A stretch of DNA of 64,000 bases from Eubacterium sp. (GTDB lineage Bacteria; Bacillota_A; Clostridia; Lachnospirales; Lachnospiraceae). Both the position numbers and the translations under genes were made by a program. Positions within the stretch are counted from its first letter, which is position 1. Every line of letters starts with the position of its first letter. Below, piece by piece: positions 8,432-17,253 of this stretch. The stretch spans positions 1 through 64,000 of the forward strand of contig JAILEL010000158.1 in assembly GCA_024687845.1 (NCBI GenBank). Direction: 5' to 3'. The notes under the pieces were generated by a model. That model made no database searches. It was given only the letters and a program-made list of their open reading frames with translations, and was not told where the DNA came from.

Positions 8432-8773
8432 ATGATTAAAGCAGTATTTTATTCCAGGAACAATGAATATTTTGGATTCAAAATAACAGGTCATGCTGAT
8501 TATGGATGCTGTGGTAAAGATGTTGTATGTGCAGGAACTTCTGCATTGGTTATCAATACAGTAAACAGCATTGACAGATTCACAGATGATTCAACAGTTA
8601 CTGAAGAAGCATCAGATGGTGGTCTGGTTAAGTTCAAAGTCATTGGTAAGGTTAGTCCTGAGAGTAAACTTTTACTTAGGTCTCTTCGTTTAGGACTATG
8701 TTCAATATACGAAGAGTATGGAGACAAATATATTCGGATTTATTTTAGGGAGGTAAAGTCATGTTTAAGATGA
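8432..8773 (+). CDS. prp: Ribosomal-processing cysteine protease Prp
   Basis: Prp removes the N-terminal extension of ribosomal protein L27 in Firmicutes and related phyla. The 113-residue protein has the family pattern GHADYG with catalytic His21 and [11 protein letters not shown] with catalytic Cys33. It sits between rplU and rpmA, as is typical, and its last 13 bases overlap the start of rpmA, its substrate gene. This suggests translational coupling of protease and substrate. The ribosome binding site is weak (AAGGCG), which may keep Prp well below the ribosomal proteins in amount. Confidence 0.95.
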   Translation: MIKAVFYSRNNEYFGFKITGHADYGCCGKDVVCAGTSALVINTVNSIDRFTDDSTVTEEASDGGLVKFKVIGKVSPESKLLLRSLRLGLCSIYEEYGDKYIRIYFREVKSCLR

Positions 8774-9042
8774 ATTTACAGCTCTTCGCTCATAAGAAGG
8801 GAATGGGATCTACAAAGAACGGTAGAGATTCAGCTTCTAAGAGACTCGGAGCTAAGCGTGCAGATGGCCAGTTTGTTAAGGCTGGTAATGTGCTTTATAC
8901 ACAGCGTGGAACAAAGATCCATCCAGGACTTAATGTTGGACGTGGCGGAGACGACACACTTTTCGCATTAACAGATGGAGTTGTTAGATATGAAAGACTT
9001 GGAAGAGACAGAAAGCAGGTTTCAATTTATCCTGTTGCATAG
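8761..9042 (+). CDS. rpmA: 50S ribosomal protein L27 with a Prp-cleavable N-terminal extension
   Basis: A 93-residue protein whose start [20 protein letters not shown] carries the Firmicutes-type extension; the NLQLFA segment is the Prp recognition site, with cleavage next to Phe9-Ala10. The exposed new N-terminus reaches the peptidyl transferase centre. The remainder ([18 protein letters not shown] and [14 protein letters not shown]) is standard L27. GGGAGG lies 6 bases before the ATG, inside the end of prp. Confidence 0.98.
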   Translation: MFKMNLQLFAHKKGMGSTKNGRDSASKRLGAKRADGQFVKAGNVLYTQRGTKIHPGLNVGRGGDDTLFALTDGVVRYERLGRDRKQVSIYPVA

Positions 9043-9064
9043 TCATCCATAGTATCGGGCATTC

Positions 9065-9100
9065 GGGAGCTTTGTAGTTAATACATAGCTCCCTTGTTTT
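9065..9100 (+). terminator. Probable terminator after rpmA
   Basis: GGGAGCT (9065-9071) pairs with AGCTCCC (9087-9093) around a 15-base loop and is followed by TTGTTTT. It is a modest stem, so it may be a partial terminator that lets some transcription continue into obg. Confidence 0.55.
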
Positions 9101-9140
9101 ATATTTATAGTTATTAACAGCGTTAATAAGGAGACGAGTA

Positions 9141-10436
9141 ATGTTTGCAGATAGAGCAAAAATATATGTCAGATCCGGAAAAGGTGGAGACGGCCATGTT
9201 TCTTTCCGACGTGAACTATATGTTCCGAATGGCGGACCAGATGGTGGAGACGGAGGAAAAGGTGGAGATGTTATCTTTGTAGTAGATACAGGTCTGAATA
9301 CTCTTACTGATTTTAAAAATATTAGAAAATATAAAGCTGGAAATGGTGAAGAAGGCGGCAAAAGAAGATGTCATGGTGCAAATGGCAAAGATGTTGTAAT
9401 CAAAGTCCCTCCTGGAACTGTAATCAAAGATTTTGATACGGACAAGGTTATAATAGATATGGCTGACAGAACTGAACCCTTTATCCTTCTAGAAGGAGGA
9501 AGAGGTGGAAAAGGAAATCAGCACTATGCCACAAGTACTATGCAGGCTCCTCGATATGCTCAGCCGGGTCAATCAGCCATTGAGAAAACTCTTATATTAG
9601 AGCTTAAGATGATAGCAGATGTCGGACTTGTAGGATTTCCAAGTGTAGGCAAATCAACCCTTCTTTCTAAGGTTTCAAATGCAAGACCTAAAATAGCAGA
9701 TTATCATTTCACAACTCTTGTTCCTAATCTTGGAGTAGTAAGTCTTGGAGAAGGAAGAGGCTTTGTTATGGCAGATATCCCTGGAATTATAGAGGGAGCT
9801 GCTGAAGGTGTTGGACTTGGTCTTGATTTTCTTAGACATATTGAAAGAACAAGAGTTCTTCTTCATATAGTAGATGGCGCTGGTATCGAAGGAAGAGACC
9901 CTTTAGAAGATATCGATACTATTAATGCTGAACTAAAGAATTACAGTGAAAAGCTTGTAGAAAGACCAACTATCATCGTTGCAAATAAGCTAGATGTTCT
10001 TTCAGAAGAAGATAAAAATACAGTTATGACAAAACTAAAGGATAGATTTGAACCTGATATTCCTGTTATGGCTATATCTGCTGCAACTGGTGAAGGAGTA
10101 AAAGATCTTCTTGAAAAGGTATATCAGATGATTCAGACAGCACCAGATGATGTCTTAGAGTTTACACCTGAAATATCTCTGGAAGAATATGCTTCAAGAG
10201 TCGAAGAATTGCCATTTACTGTAGAAAAATCTGAAGAAGAAGAGGGCGTATATATAGTAGAAGGCCCACGTATTGAAAGAATGCTTGGATATACAAACCT
10301 CGAAGATGAAAAAGGCTTCAAATTCTTCCAGGATTTCATGAAGAAGAATAATATCATTGATGAACTAAAAGAACTTGGCATCCAGGAAGGCGATACAGTG
10401 CGCCTGTATGGATGGGAATTTGAATATATAGAATAA
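9141..10436 (+). CDS. obgE: Obg family GTPase (ObgE/CgtA)
   Basis: A ribosome-associated GTPase with roles in 50S assembly and stress response. The 431-residue protein shows the glycine-rich Obg fold at about 1-158 (GGDGHVSFRRE, GGPDGGDGGKGGDV), then the G domain with GFPSVGKST at about 165, DIPGIIEGA, NKLD and a SA.TGEG motif. A C-terminal OCT domain (about 350-431) ends YGWEFEYIE. The start has AAGGAGA about 9 bases upstream. Its location after rpmA is conserved in Firmicutes. The left end of the second 227-bp repeat starts 3 bases after its stop codon. Confidence 0.97.
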   Translation: MFADRAKIYVRSGKGGDGHVSFRRELYVPNGGPDGGDGGKGGDVIFVVDTGLNTLTDFKNIRKYKAGNGEEGGKRRCHGANGKDVVIKVPPGTVIKDFDTDKVIIDMADRTEPFILLEGGRGGKGNQHYATSTMQAPRYAQPGQSAIEKTLILELKMIADVGLVGFPSVGKSTLLSKVSNARPKIADYHFTTLVPNLGVVSLGEGRGFVMADIPGIIEGAAEGVGLGLDFLRHIERTRVLLHIVDGAGIEGRDPLEDIDTINAELKNYSEKLVERPTIIVANKLDVLSEEDKNTVMTKLKDRFEPDIPVMAISAATGEGVKDLLEKVYQMIQTAPDDVLEFTPEISLEEYASRVEELPFTVEKSEEEEGVYIVEGPRIERMLGYTNLEDEKGFKFFQDFMKKNNIIDELKELGIQEGDTVRLYGWEFEYIE

Positions 10437-10438
10437 TA

Positions 10439-10666
10439 GTTTCTATTCACGGTTTATGAGATATAATTAAAAACAACTGCTTGCAGTTTGTTTTTTATAT
10501 TATATCTCATAATACCTGCGAAGCAGGAACTCAAAAAGCATGATTCAGTGCCTCCTTCAAGGAGGCGATAGAACATCGAATATTAGGCTTATTTAAGCTT
10601 GCTTAAGAATAAGCCGTATTCGATGTGAACTTAAGAATGCTTTTGGAGTTAACCGTGAATAGTAAC
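10439..10666. repeat. 228-bp palindromic structured repeat, copy 2 (complete)
   Basis: Same architecture as the copy at 935. The ends are GTTTCTATTCACGGTT (10439-10454) and AACCGTGAATAGTAAC (10651-10666), with an inner TATGAGATATAAT hairpin, the CCTCC/GGAGG hairpin with a different loop, and the long ACATCGAATAT hairpin. Compared with copy 1, A-T in the terminal repeat becomes G-C in both arms, and the first hairpin has matched changes on both sides. It separates obgE from yhbY and may affect transcript ends or stability. Confidence 0.85.
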
Positions 10667-10693
10667 AAAAGTAAGAATAAAGAAGGAGACACT

Positions 10694-11146
10694 ATGAACA
10701 CTAAAGAACGCGCCTACCTCAAAGGTCTTGCGCAGAACATTGATTCAGTTCTATCTCTTGGCAAATCAAGCCTTACTCCTGAATTTGTAGAAGCTACAGC
10801 AGAAGCTCTGAAAGCAAGAGAACTAATCAAGGTAAATGTATTAAAAAATTGTATTGATGATCCTGGAACCTTAGCAATCACGCTTTCTGAAAGAACAAGA
10901 TCTGAGGTTGTTCAGGTTATCGGTCGAAAGATTGTTTTATATAAAAAGAACAGAGAAAATCAGAAGATTTTTCTTCCTGGAGAGAAAAAACCTGCAGATA
11001 AAAAAAATACAACAAAAAAGGCTTTTGATTCAAAAAATAGCGGAAAGAAAGCATTTGACAAGAAATCTAATGTAAAGAAATATTCTGATAAAAAAACTCC
11101 AGACAAGAAGTATTCAAGTAAAAAGTATTCAGATAAAAATAATTAA
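10694..11146 (+). CDS. yhbY: YhbY family RNA-binding (CRM domain) protein with a Lys-rich repeat tail
   Basis: Residues 1-97 are a CRM/YhbY domain: MNTKERAYLKGLAQ, then LGKSSLTPEFVEATAEAL, ELIKVNVL and VQVIGRKIVLYKKN, with the GRK-type RNA-binding loop. Family members associate with pre-50S particles. After residue 97 the protein has a ~53-residue low-complexity tail of repeated Lys-Lys-(Ala/Tyr)-(Phe/Ser)-Asp-Lys units, absent from the ~97-residue standard protein and likely disordered and RNA-binding. ATG 10694 has AGGAG 7 bases upstream. An in-frame start further upstream would be inside the repeat and is rejected. It heads yhbY-nadD-yqeK-rsfS, a common Firmicutes order. Confidence 0.9.
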   Translation: MNTKERAYLKGLAQNIDSVLSLGKSSLTPEFVEATAEALKARELIKVNVLKNCIDDPGTLAITLSERTRSEVVQVIGRKIVLYKKNRENQKIFLPGEKKPADKKNTTKKAFDSKNSGKKAFDKKSNVKKYSDKKTPDKKYSSKKYSDKNN

Positions 11147-11160
11147 CCAGGAGCCTGAAT

Positions 11161-11763
11161 ATGAAAAAAGCAATTCTCGGTGGTTCATTCAATCCGATTC
11201 ATAATGCACATTTGGAAATGGCAAAATGTGTCCATGAACAGTTTGACCTTAATGATATTATTGTTATGCCAAACAAATCTACTTATTACAAAGATAACAA
11301 TTTATTCGTGTCTGATGAACATCGTCTAAATATGATAAAACTTGCTATAGAAGGTGTTCCATATCTTTCAGTTTCTGATATGGAAATAAAAAGAGGTGGT
11401 ATAACTCATACTATTGATACAGTTCGTGAATATCTTTGCGAATATCCAGGTATAGTGTTATACTTTATCATTGGCGGCGATAGTCTGGAGTGGATTGACC
11501 ACTGGTACGAAGCAGAAGAACTGCTTAGATCAGTTAATATTCTTACAGCTGTCAGAGGAGAAACTGATATAAAAAGAACACTTGAAATAATTAATATTCT
11601 TAAAGTAAAACATCCAGAGTCGCATATTGAAATGCTTAACATGCCAAATATAAATATTTCTTCTTCAAGTATTAGAGAAAATATTAGAAATGGCATTTCA
11701 GTTAAAGGCTTACTTGATGAAAAAGTAATAGAATATATAAAAAATAATAATCTTTATATATAG
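11161..11763 (+). CDS. nadD: Nicotinate-nucleotide adenylyltransferase
   Basis: It transfers AMP from ATP to nicotinate mononucleotide, the second-last step of NAD synthesis. The 200-residue protein has the nucleotidyltransferase motif GGSFNPIHNAH (residues 7-17, with His14 and His17) and, near the C-terminus, the ISSSSIREN motif that matches the family ISSTxIR ATP-binding signature. FIIGGDSLEWIDHWYEAEEL is also typical. AGGAG lies 7 bases upstream of ATG 11161. It lies between yhbY and yqeK with gaps of 14 and 33 bases. Confidence 0.96.
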   Translation: MKKAILGGSFNPIHNAHLEMAKCVHEQFDLNDIIVMPNKSTYYKDNNLFVSDEHRLNMIKLAIEGVPYLSVSDMEIKRGGITHTIDTVREYLCEYPGIVLYFIIGGDSLEWIDHWYEAEELLRSVNILTAVRGETDIKRTLEIINILKVKHPESHIEMLNMPNINISSSSIRENIRNGISVKGLLDEKVIEYIKNNNLYI

Positions 11764-11796
11764 ATATAAATAAATTAAACAGGAGCTTGAATAAAT

Positions 11797-12399
11797 ATGG
11801 ATCGTGCTGATATGGTAAAAAAACTAAAGGGTAAACTTACCGAAAAAAGATTTATTCATTCTATCGGTGTGGAATATACTGCTGCAAGTCTAGCATTTGT
11901 ATATGGAGAAGATGTGCAGAGAGCAAGGATTGCTGGTCTTCTTCATGATTGTGCAAAATGTATTCCCAAGGATGAAAAACTTAAGAAGAGTAAAAAACTC
12001 GGTCTTCCTATAAATGAAAGTGAAAAAGCAGATCCTGATCTTCTTCACGGAAAGCTTGGTGCATATTACGCAAAAGAAAAATATGGAGTAAAGGATGAAG
12101 GGATTCTTTCAGCCATAACCTGGCATACAACCGGTCATCCAGGAATGAGTATGCTTGATAAGATCATTTTTGTTGCGGATTATATTGAACCAAACAGAAA
12201 AATGATCCGTGATCTGGATATTATTCGAAAAGAGGCGTATGAGGATATAGATAAATGTATAATTCATATTTTGAAAAATACTTTAGAATATCTTCATGAA
12301 AAGCAGGCTATTATTGATGAAACTACTGAACAGACCTTCTATTACTATGTAGACAATAGAGTAATAGATGAGATAAAAAGCGTTACAACGGAGTACTAA
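11797..12399 (+). CDS. yqeK: YqeK HD-domain hydrolase (symmetrical diadenosine tetraphosphatase family)
   Basis: YqeK-family proteins are HD-domain, metal-dependent phosphohydrolases; several cleave Ap4A symmetrically to two ADP. The 200-residue protein has His21 in RFIHSIGVE, the HD pair His50-Asp51 in AGLLHDCAK, HGKLGAYYAK and ITWHTTGHPGMSMLDKIIFVADYIEPNR. It sits in the conserved nadD-yqeK-rsfS order, 33 bases after nadD and 2 bases before rsfS. AGGAGC lies about 10 bases before the ATG. Confidence 0.94.
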   Translation: MDRADMVKKLKGKLTEKRFIHSIGVEYTAASLAFVYGEDVQRARIAGLLHDCAKCIPKDEKLKKSKKLGLPINESEKADPDLLHGKLGAYYAKEKYGVKDEGILSAITWHTTGHPGMSMLDKIIFVADYIEPNRKMIRDLDIIRKEAYEDIDKCIIHILKNTLEYLHEKQAIIDETTEQTFYYYVDNRVIDEIKSVTTEY

Positions 12400-12401
12400 A
12401 T

Positions 12402-12758
12402 ATGGCAGTTGAATTAACAAATGAAGAAAAAATGGTAAAATGTGCTGTTGATGCTATTCTGGATAAGATGGGCTACAACGTATGCTCCCTGAATGTTGGA
12501 AAGGTCACATCAATTACAGATTATTTTGTAATAGCAAGCGGTTCAAATAAGTCTCAGCTTGATGCCATTATTGATAGCGTCGAAGAGGCAATGCGAAACG
12601 AAGGCTATGAGCTTAAAAACAGAGAAGGCCGTTCAACAGGTGGATGGGTACTGCTTGATTATAATGAAGTGGTAGTACATATTTTCTCATCAGAAATGAG
12701 AGAATTCTATAATCTTGACAATTCCTGGCGTGATGTAGAACGTATTACATATAATTAA
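12402..12758 (+). CDS. rsfS: Ribosomal silencing factor RsfS
   Basis: RsfS (YbeB/Iojap family) binds L14 on the 50S subunit and blocks joining with 30S under nutrient limitation. The 118-residue protein has SITDYFVIASGSNKSQLDAI and the C-terminal WVLLDYNEVVVHIFSSEMREF signature. It follows yqeK by 2 bases, so translation is probably coupled; CGGAG in the end of yqeK serves as its ribosome binding site. Confidence 0.95.
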   Translation: MAVELTNEEKMVKCAVDAILDKMGYNVCSLNVGKVTSITDYFVIASGSNKSQLDAIIDSVEEAMRNEGYELKNREGRSTGGWVLLDYNEVVVHIFSSEMREFYNLDNSWRDVERITYN

Positions 12759-12766
12759 ATCCAAGT

Positions 12767-12795
12767 TTGATTTCTTATGTATATGATAGTATAAT
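12767..12795 (+). promoter_or_regulatory. Sigma-A-type promoter before the orphan ORF and his genes
   Basis: TTGATT at 12767-12772 and TATAAT at 12790-12795 are separated by 17 bases. It is in the gap after rsfS and could transcribe the 113-residue orphan ORF and hisZ onward. Confidence 0.7.
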
Positions 12796-12858
12796 TATGC
12801 TTTGCACAGCCAAGACGTGCTTTTATAGTGAATAGCACCAATCACAGGAGACAATTAT

Positions 12859-13200
12859 ATGTTCAGAGTTATAAATGATTATATGTCAAAAATTAATATT
12901 AATACTGATGATGAAATGTATTCTGTGATGAAGGATTATCTTGATAAGTCAGAGCTTATTAAGAGGTATTCAATCAATGTAAATTTTAACAGATATATTG
13001 TCGATATTAAGCTGCATAAATATTCCGTCGAAGCATCTGATCAGATGTTTCGGGAATTTGTTTCAATTACAGCATATCCATATTCACATATATCTGTAAG
13101 ATATAATGAAGGCAGCCGGGTGACATACAGATACGTTACATGTAAAGAAAATAAATCCGGTGTATATATGGATATAATCATTTCTGAAGACAAGAAATGA
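12859..13200 (+). CDS. Hypothetical protein, 113 residues
   Basis: I do not recognise this protein. It starts MFRVINDYMSKININTDDEM and is acidic to neutral, with alternating hydrophobic residues (NFNRYIVDIKLHKYSVEA, SHISVRYNEGSRVTYRYVTC) that suggest a small alpha/beta or beta-rich cytoplasmic fold. No signal peptide, membrane helix or Cys cluster is present. CAGGAGA lies 8 bases before the ATG and a good promoter lies 64 bases upstream, so it is very likely expressed. It is 40 bases ahead of hisZ and may be co-transcribed with the histidine genes, but nothing in it indicates a histidine-related role. Confidence 0.7.
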   Translation: MFRVINDYMSKININTDDEMYSVMKDYLDKSELIKRYSINVNFNRYIVDIKLHKYSVEASDQMFREFVSITAYPYSHISVRYNEGSRVTYRYVTCKENKSGVYMDIIISEDKK

Positions 13201-13240
13201 AAAATCCAAAGCTACAAAATAATGTGAGGAAATAAATAGT

Positions 13241-14494
13241 ATGAGAGAAACTTTACTATCTACTCCGGAAGGAGTAAGAGACATTTATGGTACAGAATGT
13301 GAGAGAAAACATGAATGCATTAACAACATAGAAAACATTCTACATCTTTATGGTAATAAAGATATTGAAACTCCTACATTTGAATATTTTGGAATTTTCA
13401 ATTCTGATACAGGTTCCGCTCATTCTAATGAAATGTACAAGTTTTTTGACAGGAATAATAATACTCTTGTTCTAAGACCGGATTTTACGCCGAGTATTGC
13501 AAGAAGTGTTGCAAAGTATTTTGCGAATGAAGAACTTCCTATAAGACTTTGTTATAGAGGAAATACATTTGCCAGTACCAAGAGCCATCAGGGCAAGCTT
13601 TCTGAAACCACTCAGATTGGCTGTGAGCTTATCAATGATGACAGCTCAGCAGCTGATGCCGAAACTGTTGCATGTGTGATAGACTGTCTTAAGGCCACTG
13701 GATTAAATGAATTTCAGATTGAAATCGGTGAAGTAGATTTCTTTAAAGGTCTGATTGAAGAATCAGGACTTGATGAAAAAACAGAAAATAAAATAAGAGA
13801 TTATATTCAGATAAAGAATTTCTTCGGACTTAGCGAATACATTTCCGAGCTTGAAATGCCTGAAAATATCAAAAGCATATTTAATGAGTTTTCATCATTT
13901 TTTGGTAGTCAGGAAATGTTAGACAGAGCTGAAAAGCTTACTTCAAACCCACGTGCTCTTGAAGCGATTGACAGACTCCGTAAAGTATATAAGGCAATCT
14001 CATTTTATGAATATGAGAAATATGTCAGCTTTGATCTGTCAATGATAAATGGCTATGATTATTATACAGGTATTGTTTTCAGCGGATATACCTACGGAAC
14101 TGGTAATCCTGTTGTAAGAGGTGGAAGATATAATAATCTTCTTGCCAAGTTTGGTAAGGATGCTCCGTCTATAGGATTTTCTATCTATATAGATGAACTG
14201 ATGAATTCACTTACAAGACAGAATATTCCATTTGAAAAGGATAATAAATCTGCATTGGTTGTATATACTATGGAACATCAGGACCCAGCAGTCACCCTTG
14301 CTAAAAAACTCAGAGCTGAAAGCATTGCTACTCATCTGATCCGTAAATCAAAAAAGCATGAGGATGATGAATATCTGAATTATGCTAAGATCTATGACGT
14401 AGGCAAGGTCTATATTCTACAGGATGCTTCAATAGTACGGATAATCAGTGCTGATGGAAGCGTTGATGAAACAAAAAATCTTGAGGAAATATAG
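13241..14494 (+). CDS. hisZ: ATP phosphoribosyltransferase regulatory subunit HisZ
   Basis: HisZ is a histidyl-tRNA-synthetase-like subunit, without aminoacylation activity, that activates the short form of HisG. The 417-residue protein has class II synthetase motifs in modified form: TPEGVRDIYG, LRPDFTPSIARSVA (motif 2 region), YDYYTGIVFSGYT and GGRYNNLLAKFG. It lacks a clear HisS-type anticodon-binding domain, having only a short alpha/beta tail (ALVVYTMEHQD onward). Placement directly before a 211-residue hisG supports HisZ over HisS. GTGAGGA lies about 9 bases before the ATG. Confidence 0.93.
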   Translation: MRETLLSTPEGVRDIYGTECERKHECINNIENILHLYGNKDIETPTFEYFGIFNSDTGSAHSNEMYKFFDRNNNTLVLRPDFTPSIARSVAKYFANEELPIRLCYRGNTFASTKSHQGKLSETTQIGCELINDDSSAADAETVACVIDCLKATGLNEFQIEIGEVDFFKGLIEESGLDEKTENKIRDYIQIKNFFGLSEYISELEMPENIKSIFNEFSSFFGSQEMLDRAEKLTSNPRALEAIDRLRKVYKAISFYEYEKYVSFDLSMINGYDYYTGIVFSGYTYGTGNPVVRGGRYNNLLAKFGKDAPSIGFSIYIDELMNSLTRQNIPFEKDNKSALVVYTMEHQDPAVTLAKKLRAESIATHLIRKSKKHEDDEYLNYAKIYDVGKVYILQDASIVRIISADGSVDETKNLEEI

Positions 14495-14611
14495 TGTATG
14501 AGCTTAAAAGTTTGAGTTAAAAGATATAAAAGATGTGAATGTCTAATGTATCTTTTGATACCATATGACATACGCAAAAATATGATAAACAGATAAGTAA
14601 GGATAAAGAAT

Positions 14612-15247
14612 ATGAGATATCTTACATTTGCTCTTGCAAAGGGCAGACTTGCAAAAGAAACATTAAAGCTTCTTGAAAAAATCGGAATCACCTGTGATGA
14701 AATAAATGATCCAAATACAAGAAAACTGATATTTGAGAATGAAGAGATTGGAATGAGATTCTTCCTTGCTAAACCCAGTGATGTTCCTACATATGTAGAA
14801 TATGGAGTAGCAGATATTGGTGTTGTTGGAAGAGATACATTACTTGAAGAAGGAAGAAATCTTTACGAGGTATTAGATCTTGGATTTGGTAAATGCAGAA
14901 TGTGCGTCTGTGGTCCTGAATCAGCAAGAGAGCTTCTCAAAAAAAATGAAATAATTCGTGTAGCGAGCAAATACCCTAATATCGCAAAGAATTATTTTAC
15001 AGATAAAAAGAATCAGACTGTTGAAATAATTAAACTTAACGGTTCTGTAGAACTGGCACCTATCGTTGGGCTTTCTGAAGTTATAGTAGATATCGTTGAA
15101 ACTGGATCTACACTTAAAGAAAATGGACTTACTGTTCTTGAAGAAATCGCCCCATTATCTGCAAGAATCGTAGTAAATCAGGTCAGTCTTAGAATGGAAC
15201 ACGAAAGAATCAATAAATTACTTCGTGATATCAAAAATATTCTATAA
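14612..15247 (+). CDS. hisG: ATP phosphoribosyltransferase catalytic subunit, short form
   Basis: It condenses ATP with PRPP in the first step of histidine synthesis. The 211-residue protein is the short HisG type, lacking the C-terminal ACT-like regulatory domain, so it needs HisZ. It shows [33 protein letters not shown] and the PRPP-binding [17 protein letters not shown] 117-base gap separates it from hisZ and holds only a small AAAAGATA/TATCTTTT dyad. Confidence 0.96.
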   Translation: MRYLTFALAKGRLAKETLKLLEKIGITCDEINDPNTRKLIFENEEIGMRFFLAKPSDVPTYVEYGVADIGVVGRDTLLEEGRNLYEVLDLGFGKCRMCVCGPESARELLKKNEIIRVASKYPNIAKNYFTDKKNQTVEIIKLNGSVELAPIVGLSEVIVDIVETGSTLKENGLTVLEEIAPLSARIVVNQVSLRMEHERINKLLRDIKNIL

Positions 15248-15338
15248 GAATTCATTTAATAAAAAATAATTAATAAAATACATTTTATAAAGAAATAATA
15301 TTTTAAAGAAATAATAATTTAAAGAAAGAAGGTATATT

Positions 15339-16628
15339 ATGAGAATTGTAAAACTTTCATCAGAGACAAAAAACAAACTGATGACAGATCTATTAAAAAG
15401 AACAACTGATGATTATGGTGAATATGAAATTATCGTAAAGGACATAATCAAAAATGTTCATGATAATGGTGACAAAGCTCTGTTTGAATATACCGAAAAG
15501 TTTGATAAGGCTAAACTTGCAGCTGAAACTATTAAGGTAACTCCAGCAGAGATTGAAGCAGCATACAAGGAAGTTGATGAAGAGCTTGTAAATGTTATAA
15601 GAAAAGCGATAGTTAACATTAAAAACTTCCACGAAAAACAGAAGCGTAACAGCTGGATTACAACCGAAAATAACGGAACAATTCTTGGTCAGAGAGTATC
15701 ACCCATTGAATCCGCTGGTGTATATGTTCCGGGTGGAAAGGCAGCATACCCATCAACTGTTCTTATGAATGTTCTTCCTGCAAAGGTTGCCGGTGTTGAA
15801 AGAATCGTAATGACAACACCATGTAATAGTGAAGGCGTTGTTTATCCAACAACACTCGTAGCAGCAAATGAAGCAGGTGTAACGGAAATCTATAAGGTTG
15901 GTGGAGCACAGGCAATAGCAGCACTCGCTTATGGAACTGAAAGCATTTCAAAGGTTGATAAGATCGTTGGACCTGGAAATATATTTGTTGCAATAGCTAA
16001 GAGACTGGTATATGGACACGTAAGTATTGATTCCATAGCCGGACCAAGTGAGATACTTGTACTTGCAGATGAAACTGCAAATCCTGAGTATGTTGCTGCT
16101 GATCTGTTATCTCAGGCAGAACATGATGAACTTGCATCAGCAACTCTTGTAACCACAAGTCAGAAACTTGCTGAAGAAGTCTCAGAGTGGGTTGATAAAT
16201 TCACAGCAGAGCTTGAAAGAAAAGAAATAATACAGAAATCACTTGATAATTTTGGAAATATTTTTGTTGCTGAAAATATGGATGATGCAATTGATGCTTC
16301 TAATGAGATTGCTCCAGAGCACCTCGAAATCATTACTGCAAATCCATGGGAGACCATGACCAAGATTAAAAATGCAGGAGCTATATTCCTTGGAGAATAT
16401 TCATCCGAGCCACTGGGAGATTATTTTGCAGGACCGAATCACGTGCTTCCAACAAATGGTACAGCACGATTCTTCTCACCTCTCAGCGTAGATGATTTTA
16501 TAAAGAAGTCCAGTATCATATCATATTCCAAATCAGCACTTGAAGCTGTTCACACAGATATAGAAATTTTTGCAAAAGCAGAAGGACTTACAGCTCACGC
16601 AAATTCGATTGCTGTAAGATTCAAGTGA
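15339..16628 (+). CDS. hisD: Histidinol dehydrogenase
   Basis: This NAD- and zinc-dependent enzyme carries out the last two oxidations to L-histidine. The 429-residue protein shows [42 protein letters not shown], and the metal-binding [18 protein letters not shown] holds the catalytic Glu-His pair and [16 protein letters not shown] follows. The 91-base gap from hisG is A/T-rich with short direct repeats of TAAAGAAATAATA and no clear terminator. AAGAAGG lies 7 bases before the ATG. Confidence 0.97.
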   Translation: MRIVKLSSETKNKLMTDLLKRTTDDYGEYEIIVKDIIKNVHDNGDKALFEYTEKFDKAKLAAETIKVTPAEIEAAYKEVDEELVNVIRKAIVNIKNFHEKQKRNSWITTENNGTILGQRVSPIESAGVYVPGGKAAYPSTVLMNVLPAKVAGVERIVMTTPCNSEGVVYPTTLVAANEAGVTEIYKVGGAQAIAALAYGTESISKVDKIVGPGNIFVAIAKRLVYGHVSIDSIAGPSEILVLADETANPEYVAADLLSQAEHDELASATLVTTSQKLAEEVSEWVDKFTAELERKEIIQKSLDNFGNIFVAENMDDAIDASNEIAPEHLEIITANPWETMTKIKNAGAIFLGEYSSEPLGDYFAGPNHVLPTNGTARFFSPLSVDDFIKKSSIISYSKSALEAVHTDIEIFAKAEGLTAHANSIAVRFK

Positions 16629-16658
16629 TTATTTTAGAAAGTACTAGGAGGTATAGAT

Positions 16659-17252
16659 ATGGCGGACAGAAAATCTTCTGTATCACGTAAAACGGGCGAA
16701 ACAGATATAACTCTTTCTCTGAATCTGGATGGAACCGGTGTAAGTAATGTTGATACTGGAATTGGCTTCTTCGATCATATGTTGAAAAGCTTCTCAAAGC
16801 ATGGTTTTTTCGACATGAACTTAGTCGTAAAGGGTGACCTTGAGGTTGATTCTCATCATACTATCGAAGATACTGGAATAGTTCTGGGTAAAGCTATCAA
16901 AGAAGCAGTAGGAGATAAGTCTGGAATTAAGAGATATGGTTCATTTATTATGCCTATGGATGAAACACTTATTTTATGTGCTATTGATCTTTCCGGCAGA
17001 CCTTATCTTTCTTATGATCTCGACCTTACAGTTCCAAAGGTTGGCAGTTTCGATACGGAAATGACTAAGGAATTTTTCTATGCTGTATCCTATGCCGCAG
17101 AAATGAATCTTCATATTAAGCAGATTTCCGGATCAAATAATCATCACATTATAGAAGCTACATTTAAAGCCTTTGCAAATGCTCTTGATTTAGCTGTAAG
17201 CTATGATCCTAGATTAGATGGCGGACTTCTCTCTACGAAAGGAGCTCTGTAA
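16659..17252 (+). CDS. hisB: Imidazoleglycerol-phosphate dehydratase
   Basis: It removes water from imidazole glycerol phosphate, the sixth step of the pathway. The 197-residue protein is the single-function form without a phosphatase domain. Metal-binding motifs are present: [27 protein letters not shown], and [24 protein letters not shown] lies 7 bases before the ATG. It ends 1 base before the start of hisIE. Confidence 0.97.
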   Translation: MADRKSSVSRKTGETDITLSLNLDGTGVSNVDTGIGFFDHMLKSFSKHGFFDMNLVVKGDLEVDSHHTIEDTGIVLGKAIKEAVGDKSGIKRYGSFIMPMDETLILCAIDLSGRPYLSYDLDLTVPKVGSFDTEMTKEFFYAVSYAAEMNLHIKQISGSNNHHIIEATFKAFANALDLAVSYDPRLDGGLLSTKGAL

Positions 17253-17253
17253 G

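Noticed and set aside
10625..10693. A longer N-terminus for YhbY starting upstream of ATG 10694
   Set aside because: It would begin inside the 228-bp repeat and has no ribosome binding site, whereas ATG 10694 has AGGAG at the right distance and starts with the normal family N-terminus.
17218..17253. An earlier HisIE start within hisB
   Set aside because: There is no ribosome binding site, and AAGGAG is correctly placed for ATG 17254.
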